Positions 27,702-38,800 of a stretch of DNA of 64,000 bases are shown here, piece by piece. The first letter of the stretch is position 1; every line of letters begins with the position of its first letter. The translations under genes were made by a program, and so were the position numbers. Under the pieces are notes generated by a model, which worked only from the letters and a program-made list of their open reading frames with translations, was not told the origin of the DNA and did no database searches. Origin of the DNA: Thermophagus sp052400625 (lineage in GTDB: Bacteria > Bacteroidota > Bacteroidia > Bacteroidales > Marinilabiliaceae); assembly GCA_052400625.1 (NCBI GenBank), contig JBQTGH010000012.1, one strand, 5' to 3'.

Positions 27702-30034
27702 TTTTCGCTGGTTAAAGAATATGGTTTATGGGAATTTTTTAAAACTCTTTTTTTATTAGGAGAGGGAGACATATTGAAAACTAATGTGGCACCATCTTTT
27801 ATGTCGTCATAAGAGATATACGCTTTTTTATAAGGTTTACCGTTGAGCAGAATTGAATGGATATAGGGTCTTTGATTGCTCACCTTATCTGCTTTGATGC
27901 TGAGGTATTTCCCATTTCCTAAATGGACTTTAATGTAGGGCAGATAGGGTGCACCAATAACAAATTGATTGGTGCCCGGACATACCGGATAGAAGCCCAT
28001 GGCCGAGAATATGTACCAAGCAGACATTTGGCCACAATCATCATTCCCGCATAATCCATCAATACTATTCCGATACATATGGTTCATAATCTCCCTAATT
28101 CGGATTTGACTTTTCCATGGTTGTGAGGTCCAGGCATATAAATATGGAATATGATGCGAAGGCTCATTGCCATGAACATAATTCCCCATGATCCCCTCCT
28201 GGGTGACATCTTCCGTGGCACTGTAAAATTCATTGGGAAGATGCATGGTGAAAAGTGAATCCAGTCTTGAAATGAATGGCAAATCTCCTCCCATTTCATT
28301 CATTAACCCCAATACATCGTGGGGAACATAAAAAGAATAGTTCCATGAGTTGCCTTCAATAAAACCTTGTCCGTGGGTGTCAAGGAGATTAACCTTTTCA
28401 ACCCACTTCCCGTTACTTAATTTGCCGGTCACAAACTTGACCTTAGGGTTGAAGAGATGTTGATAGTTTTGCGCTCTGGATTTATATTGCTGTTTTAGTG
28501 AATCGTTATTTAATAGTTTGGCAGTGTGGTATATGGCCCAGTCATCATAAGCATATTCCAAAGTGATAGAGTTTCCGTATGGATGTTTATCAACCGGAAC
28601 ATAACCGAGCTTCTTGTATTCTGAAATACCATCGTAATAAGGAATATTTGAGCTGGCATACATGGCTTGCAGGATCGAAGCGGAGTCTAAACCGACACCT
28701 TTGGTGAGTGCATCTGCCAATATGGATACCGAATGATATCCGATCATGCACCAATTTTCATTTCCCATATGGGACCAAACAGGTAAAGAGTGGTGTACAC
28801 TTTGTCGGTAGTGAGCCAACATGGAATTTACCATCTCTTTACTTCGCTGACGTTGTATAAGGTTAAATAAAGGGTGAAGGGCTCTATAGGTATCCCAGAC
28901 GGAAAAGATGGAATAATTGGTAAAATCATCCGCCTTGTGAATGTTGTGGTCAATTCCTCGGTATTGTCCATCCACATCCATATAAATTGAAGGATTAATC
29001 ATGGTATGATATAAGGATGTGTAAAACATGACCTTTTGGTCGTCAGTTCCTTCAATATCTATGACGCTAAGTTCTTTATTCCATTTTTGTTGCGTTTGAT
29101 TGACAATTTGTTCGAATGATTTTCCGGAAGTTTCGGCCATCAGGTTTTTCATGGCTCCGATAGTACTGACCGAAGATAATGCCAATCTCACTTCGATTTC
29201 CGTAGCTTCTTGCTCGAATTCAAAAAAAGAGACAATTTGTTTTCCGCCTATTTCAGGGAAATTGCGCGACATGTCAAATTTTCTCCAAAATCCGGAGTAC
29301 GCCGGTTTTTTATGGTCGATGTAACCATAGTTTTTGATCGGCTTGGAAAAGGAAGCTGCAAAATAGATGTAATGAACCCGAGCCCATCCATTGGTGATGC
29401 GATAGCCGGTTATGAGGGTGTCGTTTTCAACGCGAAGGTTGGCCCAAAGAACTTTGCCGTCATAATTGTAAATGCCATGAGACAGATCCAAAATAATTCT
29501 TTTTTCTATTTCTGAGGGGAAAGTGTATTTGTGGATGCCGGTACGTTCCGTCGCTGTAAGCTGGGCTTTAATGTCATATTCCTCTAATTTGACTTCGTAA
29601 TATCCCGGTTTGGCTATTTCCGTCTCATGAGAGAATGTTGACCGGTAACCATTTTGTGGATTCGTGGATGTGCCGGGGTTTAGTTTTAATGGACCGCTAG
29701 TCGGCATGACCAAAAAATCGCCTAAATCGGAATGACCGGTTCCGCTAAAATGGGTATGGCTGAAACCTACAATGGTAGGGTCGCTATATTGGTATCCGGC
29801 ACAATATTTATAAACGTCTTTTTGATAACGCCCATTGATGTTGTGGGGGATTGTATCGGTATCGGGGCTCAACTGTACCATTCCAAAAGGCGCGCAGGCT
29901 CCCGGGAAGGTATGTCCCATCTTATGGGTGCCGATTAATGGGTTTACATATGAAACCAAATCCTGTCCAACAACATTTATTGAACCCATAATTCCACTTA
30001 ATAGTATTGCAGTGATTCTGGGAAGGAGTCTCAT
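27698..30034 (-). CDS. GH92 alpha-mannosidase, secreted
   Basis: This is a second GH92 alpha-mannosidase of 778 aa. I start at the ATG at 30034, where a signal peptide begins (MRLLPRITAILLSGIMG); the open frame runs on to 30358 but that lies inside the upstream protease gene. There is no lipobox, so it should be soluble in the periplasm, unlike its partner. Family blocks are YVNPLIGTHKMGHTFPGACAP, GFSHTHFSGTGHSD, EGNSWNYSFYVPHD, HGNEPSHHIPYLY and GNDDCGQMSAWYIF. The start is one base after the protease stop and the end overlaps the next GH92. The two GH92s are only moderately similar, so they probably cut different linkages (for example alpha-1,2 and alpha-1,3) from mannan side chains. Confidence 0.95.
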   Translation of the reverse strand: MRLLPRITAILLSGIMGSINVVGQDLVSYVNPLIGTHKMGHTFPGACAPFGMVQLSPDTDTIPHNINGRYQKDVYKYCAGYQYSDPTIVGFSHTHFSGTGHSDLGDFLVMPTSGPLKLNPGTSTNPQNGYRSTFSHETEIAKPGYYEVKLEEYDIKAQLTATERTGIHKYTFPSEIEKRIILDLSHGIYNYDGKVLWANLRVENDTLITGYRITNGWARVHYIYFAASFSKPIKNYGYIDHKKPAYSGFWRKFDMSRNFPEIGGKQIVSFFEFEQEATEIEVRLALSSVSTIGAMKNLMAETSGKSFEQIVNQTQQKWNKELSVIDIEGTDDQKVMFYTSLYHTMINPSIYMDVDGQYRGIDHNIHKADDFTNYSIFSVWDTYRALHPLFNLIQRQRSKEMVNSMLAHYRQSVHHSLPVWSHMGNENWCMIGYHSVSILADALTKGVGLDSASILQAMYASSNIPYYDGISEYKKLGYVPVDKHPYGNSITLEYAYDDWAIYHTAKLLNNDSLKQQYKSRAQNYQHLFNPKVKFVTGKLSNGKWVEKVNLLDTHGQGFIEGNSWNYSFYVPHDVLGLMNEMGGDLPFISRLDSLFTMHLPNEFYSATEDVTQEGIMGNYVHGNEPSHHIPYLYAWTSQPWKSQIRIREIMNHMYRNSIDGLCGNDDCGQMSAWYIFSAMGFYPVCPGTNQFVIGAPYLPYIKVHLGNGKYLSIKADKVSNQRPYIHSILLNGKPYKKAYISYDDIKDGATLVFNMSPSPNKKRVLKNSHKPYSLTSEK

Positions 30035-30035
30035 T

Positions 30036-31166
30036 TTAGTTGTTTTTTGTTTGTAAAAATTGCTGGTATTCGTCCCATAAAGGTTGGATGCCGGCTTGTG
30101 GACCAAAAATATGTTGCATGGCCTTATCAAAACTCCATACTTGGAGGTCACAGACAGAACGATGAAATTTTCGGATAGCATCCGGATCTTTGGTGGTGAG
30201 CCAATGCAGGAAGAACCCGGTTGTTCTATAGCCATCAAGCCAGTTTCCCCCGGGTTTTCGGAGTTGGTCAATATCAAAAAATCCGGCCTCTGTTCGAACT
30301 GCATCCGCCAATCCTTCAATGCAAGCCCAGAATTCCTTATTGGTAGAATAGGTCCCAATTCCTTTGGGTTCGTACTGATAGGCGTGTGTTAATTCATGGA
30401 AGAGGACCCCACGTGTTTCATTGTTTAATTGGAAGAGCGATTCGCGCGCCGCTGTTTCTACATGTCTGGTGCTGAATACGATGGATATTTCAGGGGATTG
30501 GCCACTCTTGGCCGAAATGCCATTGTAATTTTTTAGGGTATATCGTATCTTGTTTACTTTGTTTATATCGTCATTATCAGAGAAATAAAGAATTTCCGCT
30601 ACTTTTTGAGCATGATATTGTATAAATTCTTCCGGCATCTGGACAAGTGATTGATAAATTTTTGCACCCTCAGTCTGTTGGTCCGTTATTTGAAAATCTA
30701 CCTGAGGATAAGAAAAATGGCTCCATTTATCGAGTTTATTGTGGTCAAAAAGGAGTATTTCAGCAATTTTCAAAGAGTCGTTATTGTTCGTGCTGGCTTC
30801 CAGTAAATAATGGCTATATCTAGCAGGTCTTTGAATGACAAAAAGTTTTTCCTGATACCGCGCACAAAATGTTTGATGGTCTCTTTTATCAATGGTTTCC
30901 CAGTGTTTGCCGTCCTTGCTTCCCTTTAATTCCCAGGCGTAAGGATCGTGTTGGGGAGAACTGCCGGAGGAAAAGATGCTGTAGCATTTGACCGGAGATT
31001 GATTTTGGCGGTGAAAAAACAGTCTGTTTATACCTTTGCTGCCATTAAAACAGGTTTCTATATTATGGTCAACGAGTTCATCGGGTGTATTGGTGATAAA
31101 ATTTCCTGAATAAGTGCAGGCCGCCAGAAAAAGTGTGCAAAAAGCCAGTGGTAGTTGATGTTTCAT
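30036..31166 (-). CDS. Basic secretory protein (BSP)-family metalloprotease lipoprotein
   Basis: This is a 376-aa lipoprotein (signal ends FLAAC, C17). The first part (about 22-140) is a beta-sandwich that reads like a discoidin/F5-8C or CBM32-type domain (NRLFFHRQNQSPVKCYSIF, WELKGSKDGKHWE). The second part matches the plant-and-bacterial basic secretory protein family of putative zinc peptidases. It has HELTH (H257, E258, H261) and a later EGLADAVR (284-291) that would give the third zinc ligand. It is the first gene of a tight operon with two GH92 alpha-mannosidases. That context suggests it cleaves the protein part of mannoproteins or N-glycoproteins. Peptidase activity is inferred from family and motif. 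Confidence 0.8.
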   Translation of the reverse strand: MKHQLPLAFCTLFLAACTYSGNFITNTPDELVDHNIETCFNGSKGINRLFFHRQNQSPVKCYSIFSSGSSPQHDPYAWELKGSKDGKHWETIDKRDHQTFCARYQEKLFVIQRPARYSHYLLEASTNNNDSLKIAEILLFDHNKLDKWSHFSYPQVDFQITDQQTEGAKIYQSLVQMPEEFIQYHAQKVAEILYFSDNDDINKVNKIRYTLKNYNGISAKSGQSPEISIVFSTRHVETAARESLFQLNNETRGVLFHELTHAYQYEPKGIGTYSTNKEFWACIEGLADAVRTEAGFFDIDQLRKPGGNWLDGYRTTGFFLHWLTTKDPDAIRKFHRSVCDLQVWSFDKAMQHIFGPQAGIQPLWDEYQQFLQTKNN

Positions 31167-31493
31167 GGTTTGGAGTGTTTTATCAATGCAAAAATGTGTT
31201 TGTTTAGCGCTATAAAGCTGTTTTTAAATAGAGTGTTCCGATGTCCCCAGATTTTCCGGAAAGAACGCCACACAAATTATATGGCAACCAAAGCGTCCTA
31301 AAAAGGATGCATTGGATTGAGGTCGAAAAAATCCTTTTCAATTGTTTTATTAATAACAAAAGAGCGGGAAATAGGAATTCCTGAAGGAGATCCGAATCAA
31401 ACTACTGCTGAATGCAATAATAAGGAGGGAAGTTTAAGATGTTTTTGCTGGGAGTGTCAAAAAAGTACAAATATCTGTCATTTGTGAAAAGTG
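31167..31493 (-). promoter_or_regulatory. Gap between HTCS2 and protease operon, with possible promoter
   Basis: This 327-bp gap has no credible gene. On the minus strand, ACACATTTTTGCATT (box 31189-31196, one mismatch to TAnnTTTG) lies about 25 bp before the protease start. A very similar string, ACACATATTTTTGCATT, lies the same distance before HTCS3, so it is a plausible promoter for the protease-GH92 operon. No terminator for HTCS2 was found. Confidence 0.3.
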
Positions 31494-34400
31494 TTATTTT
31501 TTTGTCTTATTCTGTTCCTTATTGCGATACTCGCGTGGGGTCATATTGAATTTTTTGGCAAATTCCCGATAGAAATAGGATTTGTTGGTGATTCCTACTT
31601 TGTATATTATTTCCTGAACTGTCAGTTTAGATGTTAACAATAGTCTGGCAGCATAATTCAATCGAAAATCTTTGATGAAGTCGCTGGGAGATAAAACGGA
31701 TATATTCTTGAAGCGGCGATAAAAGCTTCGGACATTCATACCCAATTGATCAGCAAGGAAGGCTGGTCGTAACTTTTCATTTTCAATGTTTTCTTTAATT
31801 ATCGTCATTACCTTATTCAACAACACTTTATCTTCTTCATGGATGAGCAATCCGTCGGAATATTCAAAGGCACTGTCGGAAGATTGGTAAAAATCTTTCA
31901 TTTCCTGTCTGTTGTGAATTAGGCGATTTACAACCGATCGCAGCAGTTGTGGGGAAAACGGTTTGGTCAGGTAAGCATCGGCCCCAATTTTGAATCCTTC
32001 CGCCTGTTCAGAATGGGTTATTTTGGCCGAAACGACAATGACGGGAATCTGTTTGGTATATGGGTTGCCCTTAATCTGTTGGATAAACTCTAAACCGGAC
32101 ATGCCTGGCATGATAATATCAGTGATGATGAGGTCGGGGGAAGCTTCTTTGATCAGTTCAAGGGCATCGGTAGAACAGGATGCTTCCCGGATTTGAAAAT
32201 CGGGATTGAGCGTTTGCGCAATGAGCCAGGTGATGTCGTTATTATCATCTACTACGAGTATTCCGGGTTTTGATATTGTTTGGTCAATTGGCTGGAGTTC
32301 CGGTTCAATATGTTTCTTGGAAGAATTATTTGCATAGATCTTTCCTTCCTCACTTTTTAATTTGGGAAGCCAAACAATAAATTCCGCATAATGGCCTTCT
32401 TCACTATTGACCTCTATGCTTCCTTTCAGGGTATTTACTAAACCTTTGCAGATTGAAAGACCTAAGCCGGTTCTGGATGCCGCCGGGATATTGGTTTTAT
32501 CGCCCAAATTGTTGACAATTCCAAAACGACGAAATAGATGAGGAATATCGGCTTCCGGAATTCCGGGTCCGGTGTTGAAAACCCTAATTTTAAGTTGATT
32601 ATTGATAATGGCCACATCAATCTCTACACGTCCCTGAATGTTGGAATACTTAAAAGCATTGGACGTGAGATTGATGATTATTTTTTTCAGGAAGGTATAG
32701 TCGGTATTCCAATAAAGTTTTTCCGGATATGAGACATTGAAAGTGATTTTATTTTGAAGGGCAAGGTTATTAAAGCTGGCCTTGACTTCAGCAATGAGGT
32801 TGGAAATGGAATTTTTCTCTATTCTACACATTCCAAATTGAGTATCTTCAATCTTCCTGAAATCAAGGATTTCTTGGATGAGTTCATTGAGGTTGTTGAC
32901 ATTTCTGAGTAAAACATCTGTGAATTCTTTTATTTTTTGGTGGTTTTTCTCTTTGCGGATCTGATCGGTCACCCCGTTGATAAGGGTCAGAGGGGTGCAT
33001 AATTCGTGCGTAATATTAGTAAAGAAATTGAGTTTGGTTTCGAGCAGATTTTCTCTTTGCTCCTCTTCAATTTTTTTGGTTAAGGAGAGGTGCTTTTTTT
33101 GGATCTTATTCCGGAAGTAAAAAATCAAATAGATAAAAAAGGAGAAGGAGAGAAAGAGGTAAAAAAGGATCATTCCGGAAGATAGATACCAGGGGGGCAT
33201 TACATGGATTTTAATGCGGTAAGTGTTATTTTCCGAATCGAAAACATCGTTGTTAAATTTAACAATAAGGGTATAATGGCCTATCGGCAGTCCGCTAAAA
33301 GAAGCCTCATTGTTTTTTTGTAACTTAACCCAGTCATGGTTAAAGCCTTGTAAAAGATAAGAATATTCGTAGTTGTCGGGGCTGTAATGATCTACCGCGA
33401 CAAAGGAAATAGAGAATGATTTTGCATGGGGCGGGATATCTAATTGACGGGTACGCGGATCGAAGTATCTGGACCAAGGCACTGCATTGCCGGAAAATTT
33501 AAGTTCAAAAAATGAGAATTTGGGTTGGTTGTTAGGGGTATTAACCAGTTTTGGATCGAACCATACCAGCCCATTGATGCCCCCGAAGAAGAGCCTTCCG
33601 GTAGAGGGACACTTCCAATAGGCATCATCTGAGAATTCTGTTACCTCCAGGTCTTTAGTGTAGTTGTGAAAAAAATCATTTCTCGGGTTATATTTGGCTA
33701 ATCCTTTGTTTGTACTGAGCCAAATGCATCCATCGCGATCTTCTAAAATGCCATGAATCATATCGTTGGTGAGGCCATCTCTACGGTCAAACTGTTTTAA
33801 TAAAAGCGATTGGTTTGGTCGTAATTGCAATTTTGTCAAACCGGAGCTCGCTCCGACATAGAAAACAGAATCTTTGCTTTGATGGACCGAGAGGACATCT
33901 CCAATGGGGGAGTATCCGGTTCCATTCATTGGAATAAAGCTGTGTTTATGAGTTTGAGTATTCAACCGAATCAATCCGTACCCACCTCGACTTCCGATCA
34001 GTAAAGTTGATTTTCCGATGATACTGATGGCATGAAATTCATTGCAAATTCTACCACTTTTTTCAAACGTAAAAACCTCAACAGAATTGATTTCCAGTTG
34101 TTCTTTGGTGGTTCGATAGCGAACTTTCAAAAGGCCGGCGCCGGCGGTTGCGACCCATAGGGTGCTGTCATCGGTTTCGCAAATGGCATGTACTTTCTCA
34201 ATATTTTTATTGAGACCTTGGGGGGTAATAATGGCATTGGAGTCGAACGAATAATAAGATAGTCCCGGACCTTCAGTCCCAATCCATATAAGATTATGAA
34301 AATCACTTTTTTTAAAAGCAAACACCTGATTGTTCGATAGTCCTTCACGGGTGGTATAAGAAATAGTTTTAGAGAATCCTTCGATTTTGTTTGTTGGATG

Positions 34401-35525
34401 TTCATAGTCTTGGATTCGGATAATTCCATCACCTTTTGTGCCGATCCAGAGATCGTTGTTTGCTGTCAAAATGGATCGAACCGGTTTTTGGAGGTTAAAA
34501 GGAAGTTGGTCAAGACTGATGCTATTAAATTGATTGGGTTTGTTGAAATACATCCGGATGCCTTGTCCGTCGGTCCCGATCCAAAGAATCTTCTGGCGAT
34601 AATCGGGCAATAGGGAAAAAACACCGGTTTTTAGATTAATATTTTCCGGTTGAAAGTTGTAATGCCGGTTCAGTCTAATGACTCCGTTCGTTTTAAAGGC
34701 GAGATAAATATCGTTCTGAAAAGATACTATTTGCGAAATTTCTCCGTATTTGTGAATGACCCCACGAATATCTTGTAGGAAGATTGATTGATTATTCTTA
34801 ATAGATTGTTTGTATAAACCGCCATTGGAATCAATCCAAAAGATGGAATGACGGTCGCAAAACGCAGAAACAATGCTGTTCGGGTGTTTAAATTTTGGGG
34901 ATTTATTTACAATGGGTTGGGTGTTTGTATTGGAGAATTGAAGCGTGAAGAAAGAACCATCAGTTAATACTAAAACGAATTTATTTTCGCCCACAGAGAA
35001 GAGAACTTTTACCTGATCTTTAAATATGCCCTTCAAAGGGAGTGTCTGAAAGTGTTTATTAATTGGGTTATAAAACTTAATGGATTCGTTTTCGGTAATG
35101 ACGCATGTGTTCCCTAATGGGTCGGCAGCCAATAATTTGGCTTCGGGGCATTCCGGATAAGACTCCGTAACGATACGGTCGGTGGTGGAAAATTTGTTTA
35201 ATCCCAGAAATGTGGAAACCCACAATTGGCCTTTTTCAGCAGGTGTAATTTTATGAATAATGTTACTGCTTAATGATTCTTTGGCTTGAAAATCAAATCG
35301 ATAAACAAAAACATCTTTCCCGTTGAAAAGATTCAATCCATCATATGTTCCTATCCAGAGGTATCCGTTATTATCTTGATATAGAGATAGTACTGCTTTG
35401 TTGGACAAGTCTATGTGGTTGGCCTCATAAAGATTCAGAGTTGAGATGGAATCCTGTCCGGAAAGAGACAATAAACGAATAAATAATGCAATTAATGTAA
35501 TATGATTTTTTAAGGGGTTAATCAT
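31494..35525 (-). CDS. Hybrid two-component system regulator (HTCS) 2
   Basis: This is a 1343-aa membrane sensor and transcription regulator. I start at ATG 35525, which begins a signal/anchor (MINPLKNHITLIALFI); the open frame to 35621 adds no signal. Propeller repeats fill about 35-660, a Y_Y_Y domain about 700-778 and a membrane helix about 782-803. HisKA has H840, an ATPase domain covers about 930-1055, and the receiver has D1136 and K1188. An AraC-type HTH fills about 1245-1340. Two points are unusual: the H-box reads HELCTP where most have HELRTP, and the ATPase G1 box reads NTGPG where the adenine-contacting Asp is normal. HTCS3 shares both. It lies between the GH92 operon and HTCS3, so alpha-mannan control is the likely role. 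Confidence 0.93.
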   Translation of the reverse strand: MINPLKNHITLIALFIRLLSLSGQDSISTLNLYEANHIDLSNKAVLSLYQDNNGYLWIGTYDGLNLFNGKDVFVYRFDFQAKESLSSNIIHKITPAEKGQLWVSTFLGLNKFSTTDRIVTESYPECPEAKLLAADPLGNTCVITENESIKFYNPINKHFQTLPLKGIFKDQVKVLFSVGENKFVLVLTDGSFFTLQFSNTNTQPIVNKSPKFKHPNSIVSAFCDRHSIFWIDSNGGLYKQSIKNNQSIFLQDIRGVIHKYGEISQIVSFQNDIYLAFKTNGVIRLNRHYNFQPENINLKTGVFSLLPDYRQKILWIGTDGQGIRMYFNKPNQFNSISLDQLPFNLQKPVRSILTANNDLWIGTKGDGIIRIQDYEHPTNKIEGFSKTISYTTREGLSNNQVFAFKKSDFHNLIWIGTEGPGLSYYSFDSNAIITPQGLNKNIEKVHAICETDDSTLWVATAGAGLLKVRYRTTKEQLEINSVEVFTFEKSGRICNEFHAISIIGKSTLLIGSRGGYGLIRLNTQTHKHSFIPMNGTGYSPIGDVLSVHQSKDSVFYVGASSGLTKLQLRPNQSLLLKQFDRRDGLTNDMIHGILEDRDGCIWLSTNKGLAKYNPRNDFFHNYTKDLEVTEFSDDAYWKCPSTGRLFFGGINGLVWFDPKLVNTPNNQPKFSFFELKFSGNAVPWSRYFDPRTRQLDIPPHAKSFSISFVAVDHYSPDNYEYSYLLQGFNHDWVKLQKNNEASFSGLPIGHYTLIVKFNNDVFDSENNTYRIKIHVMPPWYLSSGMILFYLFLSFSFFIYLIFYFRNKIQKKHLSLTKKIEEEQRENLLETKLNFFTNITHELCTPLTLINGVTDQIRKEKNHQKIKEFTDVLLRNVNNLNELIQEILDFRKIEDTQFGMCRIEKNSISNLIAEVKASFNNLALQNKITFNVSYPEKLYWNTDYTFLKKIIINLTSNAFKYSNIQGRVEIDVAIINNQLKIRVFNTGPGIPEADIPHLFRRFGIVNNLGDKTNIPAASRTGLGLSICKGLVNTLKGSIEVNSEEGHYAEFIVWLPKLKSEEGKIYANNSSKKHIEPELQPIDQTISKPGILVVDDNNDITWLIAQTLNPDFQIREASCSTDALELIKEASPDLIITDIIMPGMSGLEFIQQIKGNPYTKQIPVIVVSAKITHSEQAEGFKIGADAYLTKPFSPQLLRSVVNRLIHNRQEMKDFYQSSDSAFEYSDGLLIHEEDKVLLNKVMTIIKENIENEKLRPAFLADQLGMNVRSFYRRFKNISVLSPSDFIKDFRLNYAARLLLTSKLTVQEIIYKVGITNKSYFYREFAKKFNMTPREYRNKEQNKTKK

Positions 35526-35862
35526 AATGATAAGGTATGAGTTGGTTTTAATCCGGCAAAATGTATAATTGTTCGTCCGCTCCACCCATGATGCTTGATT
35601 GGAAAATCCGTAAAAAAGCAACCGGGAAAAGAATGGCAGTGGATGGAATCATTCGCGAAAGATAGAAATTTAACACATGAGAGTGCTGAAAAAAGTTTCA
35701 TCTTGAGACATACACCAATGTAAAAATCATTTGAATCTACCATCCTTCAAGGTATTAAATACTTAGTGCAAAATGAATCATCAACGTTGTTTGCATGTGG
35801 TCAATAGGAATCAGATTAGGACCATTTATCCGTTTAAATAGAAAAATCATTAATCAGCTATT
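35526..35862 (-). other. Gap between HTCS3 and HTCS2
   Basis: This 337-bp gap has no credible gene. On the minus strand TACATTTTG (35557-35565) resembles a -7 box with one extra base and lies about 32 bp before the HTCS2 start. Nothing else stands out. Confidence 0.3.
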
Positions 35863-38800
35863 TTAGTCGACTTTATTATTTTCAAAAGATTTTTGGTGAA
35901 AATTTCTGTATTCCTTAGGTGTTTTAGCATATTTCTGTTTAAAGGATTTATAGAAATGTCCTCTGTTATGGAATCCGGTTTTAAACATAATTTCATCCAC
36001 CGACATCTTGGTGGAAATAAGAAGCTTTTCCACCTTCTTGAAGCGATATTCTTTGATTAGTTCCATGACCGATTTGTCCGTTACTTGCTTTAACCTTCTG
36101 TATAAATTTCGTTTGCTGAACCCCATTAATGAGCTGATCGTTTCAGCAGAAAGATTTGGATCGGTAATATTGGATTCAATGGAATTAAGAACTTTGATAA
36201 AAAAATCTTTGTCGTCTTTTTTTAAGAAATTACCTTCTTCCAACTCGATGGAACTAAATATGGAATTGTAATAATCTTTAAGGGTTTCTTCACGGGCAAG
36301 AAACCGGTTTGCAATTTCTAATAAATAATTAATGTTGAAAGGTTTGGATAAATACAGGTCGGCGCCGGCTTCAATTCCTTTTACTTGATAATCAGGTGAA
36401 TTAACTGCTGAAAGTAGAATGACCGGGATGTGCGCCAATAATTTGTTTTGTTTAATGCTTTTTGTAAAAGAAATACCATCCAAGGTTTGCATCAGAATAT
36501 CCGTGATTATCAGGTCAACCTGATATTTGCCCAGATAATCAAGGGCATCAACGGCCGAGGTCATTTTAATTACATTAAATGAATCGGAGAATAAGTCGGA
36601 CAAGAACCATAACATCTCTTCGTCATCATCGATGATGAGTACCGTGGAATCAGATTTTTGATGTTTTGGTTTATTTTGTTCTCTAAAAGCTATCGTTGAT
36701 TTGACATCTGTGGCATGAAGGGGCGGAATGGGTTGTCTTTGATCATTGGCTGTTGCAGGGTCCGAATTTTCCTGATTTACCTCCAATTGAGGTAAAGTAA
36801 CCTTGAATTGGGTTTGTTTATGGGGAATACTGGTCACGGAAATGTTTCCTCCTAACAGTTGGGTCATACTGTGGCAAATGGCAAGTCCGAGTCCATTTCT
36901 GGAAGGGAACCGTCCATCGTTGAGGCCCTCAAATTCATCTAGTATTTTATATCGGTCGAAAATTAAAGGAATTTTCTCCTCCTTGATTCCTTTCCCGGTG
37001 TTTAAAACGTATAGGTTAAGATTATCCTTTTCGATGGACAAATTGATTTCAACGGAGCCATTAATGTTTGTGTATTTAAAAGCATTGGCAATGAGGTTGT
37101 TTAATATTTTTGTATAACAGCTTCGGTCTGAATTCCAGGTAATATTTTTATCTATATTATACACGAAAGAGATGTTTTTAGACTCTGCCATGTCTGAAAA
37201 TGATGATGCAATTTCTTCCGTTAGATTGGAAATAGGAAGAGATTCTACCTTAATGGTTTTATTGTCTGTATCAATTCTTCTAAACTCAATAAGCTCCTGT
37301 ATGAGGGCATTCAGTTTGCCGGAATTATTTTTAATTAGTGAAGCGTATTTTTTGATTTGATGGTCTACTTTCGGATATGAAAGGATTTTTTCGCATGGCC
37401 CTTGAATTAATGCCAATGGGGTGCATAGTTCATGTGTGATATTGGTGAAAAACTGAAGTTTTGATTCATAAAGTTCTTCCTTTTTGTTTTCATTCATTTT
37501 GGCCTCAAGGGCCATATTTTTTAGTCGATACCATTTTTTTATCAAACGAAAGGTGAAGAAAACCAAAAGCGCATATACAATAAAATAGATAACAAATGCA
37601 ATGTTTTTTCGATACCAAGGTGGGACAATGGTTATTTTGAGGGAGGCAACATCGCTAGAGACATTCGAAATAAGATTGCGAAACTTGGTGTGTAACGTAT
37701 AATGACCTGGTGGAATATTGGTAAAAGACACAATGTTCGATTTGCCATTTTCAATCCAATTGTCATTTAATCCTTCCAGTTTGTAATAAAAACTGTAATT
37801 ATTGCTGTTAATAAAATCAATGGCAGTGAGTTTGATCGAAAAGAAATTTTGATGGTATTTTAATTGAATAGAATTTCTGCTTTCGTCATAAAAATCATTA
37901 ATGTTGAATTTTTTTCCAAAAATAGTTAAGTCATTGAATAGTATTTTCGGTACATATTTTTCATGACTGATTCTCTCGTTTTTAGATATTGTTACCAAGC
38001 CATTTATGCCCCCAAAAAGCAAATCGCCTGAGTTAAGATCTTTAAAATAAGCTCCATCGCTGAATTCAATAACTTCCAGTCCGGTATTTTGGTTATAAAT
38101 CTGAAAGGTTTCCAGTTTTGTATCAAATCTTATGATCCCCTGATTGGTACTTAACCAAAGATTGTTGTTGGAATCTTGCAGCATTCCGTGGATCGTATTA
38201 TTTGGGAAGCCGTTATTTTCATTGAAAACCTGTTTGTTACCTTGATATAGTTTGACCAACCCAAAACTGGTTCCGAACCAATAATTATTGTTTTTATCAA
38301 TATTCATGGAAAATACATCATCCAGTGTTTTATTGTTGTTATGGGTGCCAAATTTCATCGACTCCAATTTCATGGTGTTGGTATTAATCCGGTAGGCTCC
38401 ATAACCTCTATTCCCAAACCAAAGTATCGTATCGTTTTCTTTGTAAAGGGTAAAAAAGTAATTGGCAGAAAATTCGCCATCCTGAATCGTAATTTGCTTC
38501 ACATTTTTAATGTGGGGATCGTCAGGAGTGCCTGAAACGATTGCCCGGAAAATGCCTTCACCGACTGATGCCATCCATAGAGTTGTATCATTTAGTTCAC
38601 AAATAGAATGGATGTATCTTATGGGATTGTTGTTGATATTCAGATGGATATCTTTTATTTTTCTTTCTTTGTAAGAATAATAATTCAATCCTTCATCATG
38701 GCCAATCCACAAAATATCTTTTTTGCTTTTTTCGAACGCATAAACAGAATTGTTTTTGAGCAGACTATTTGAGGATGCAAAATGTGAAATCTGTTCATCG

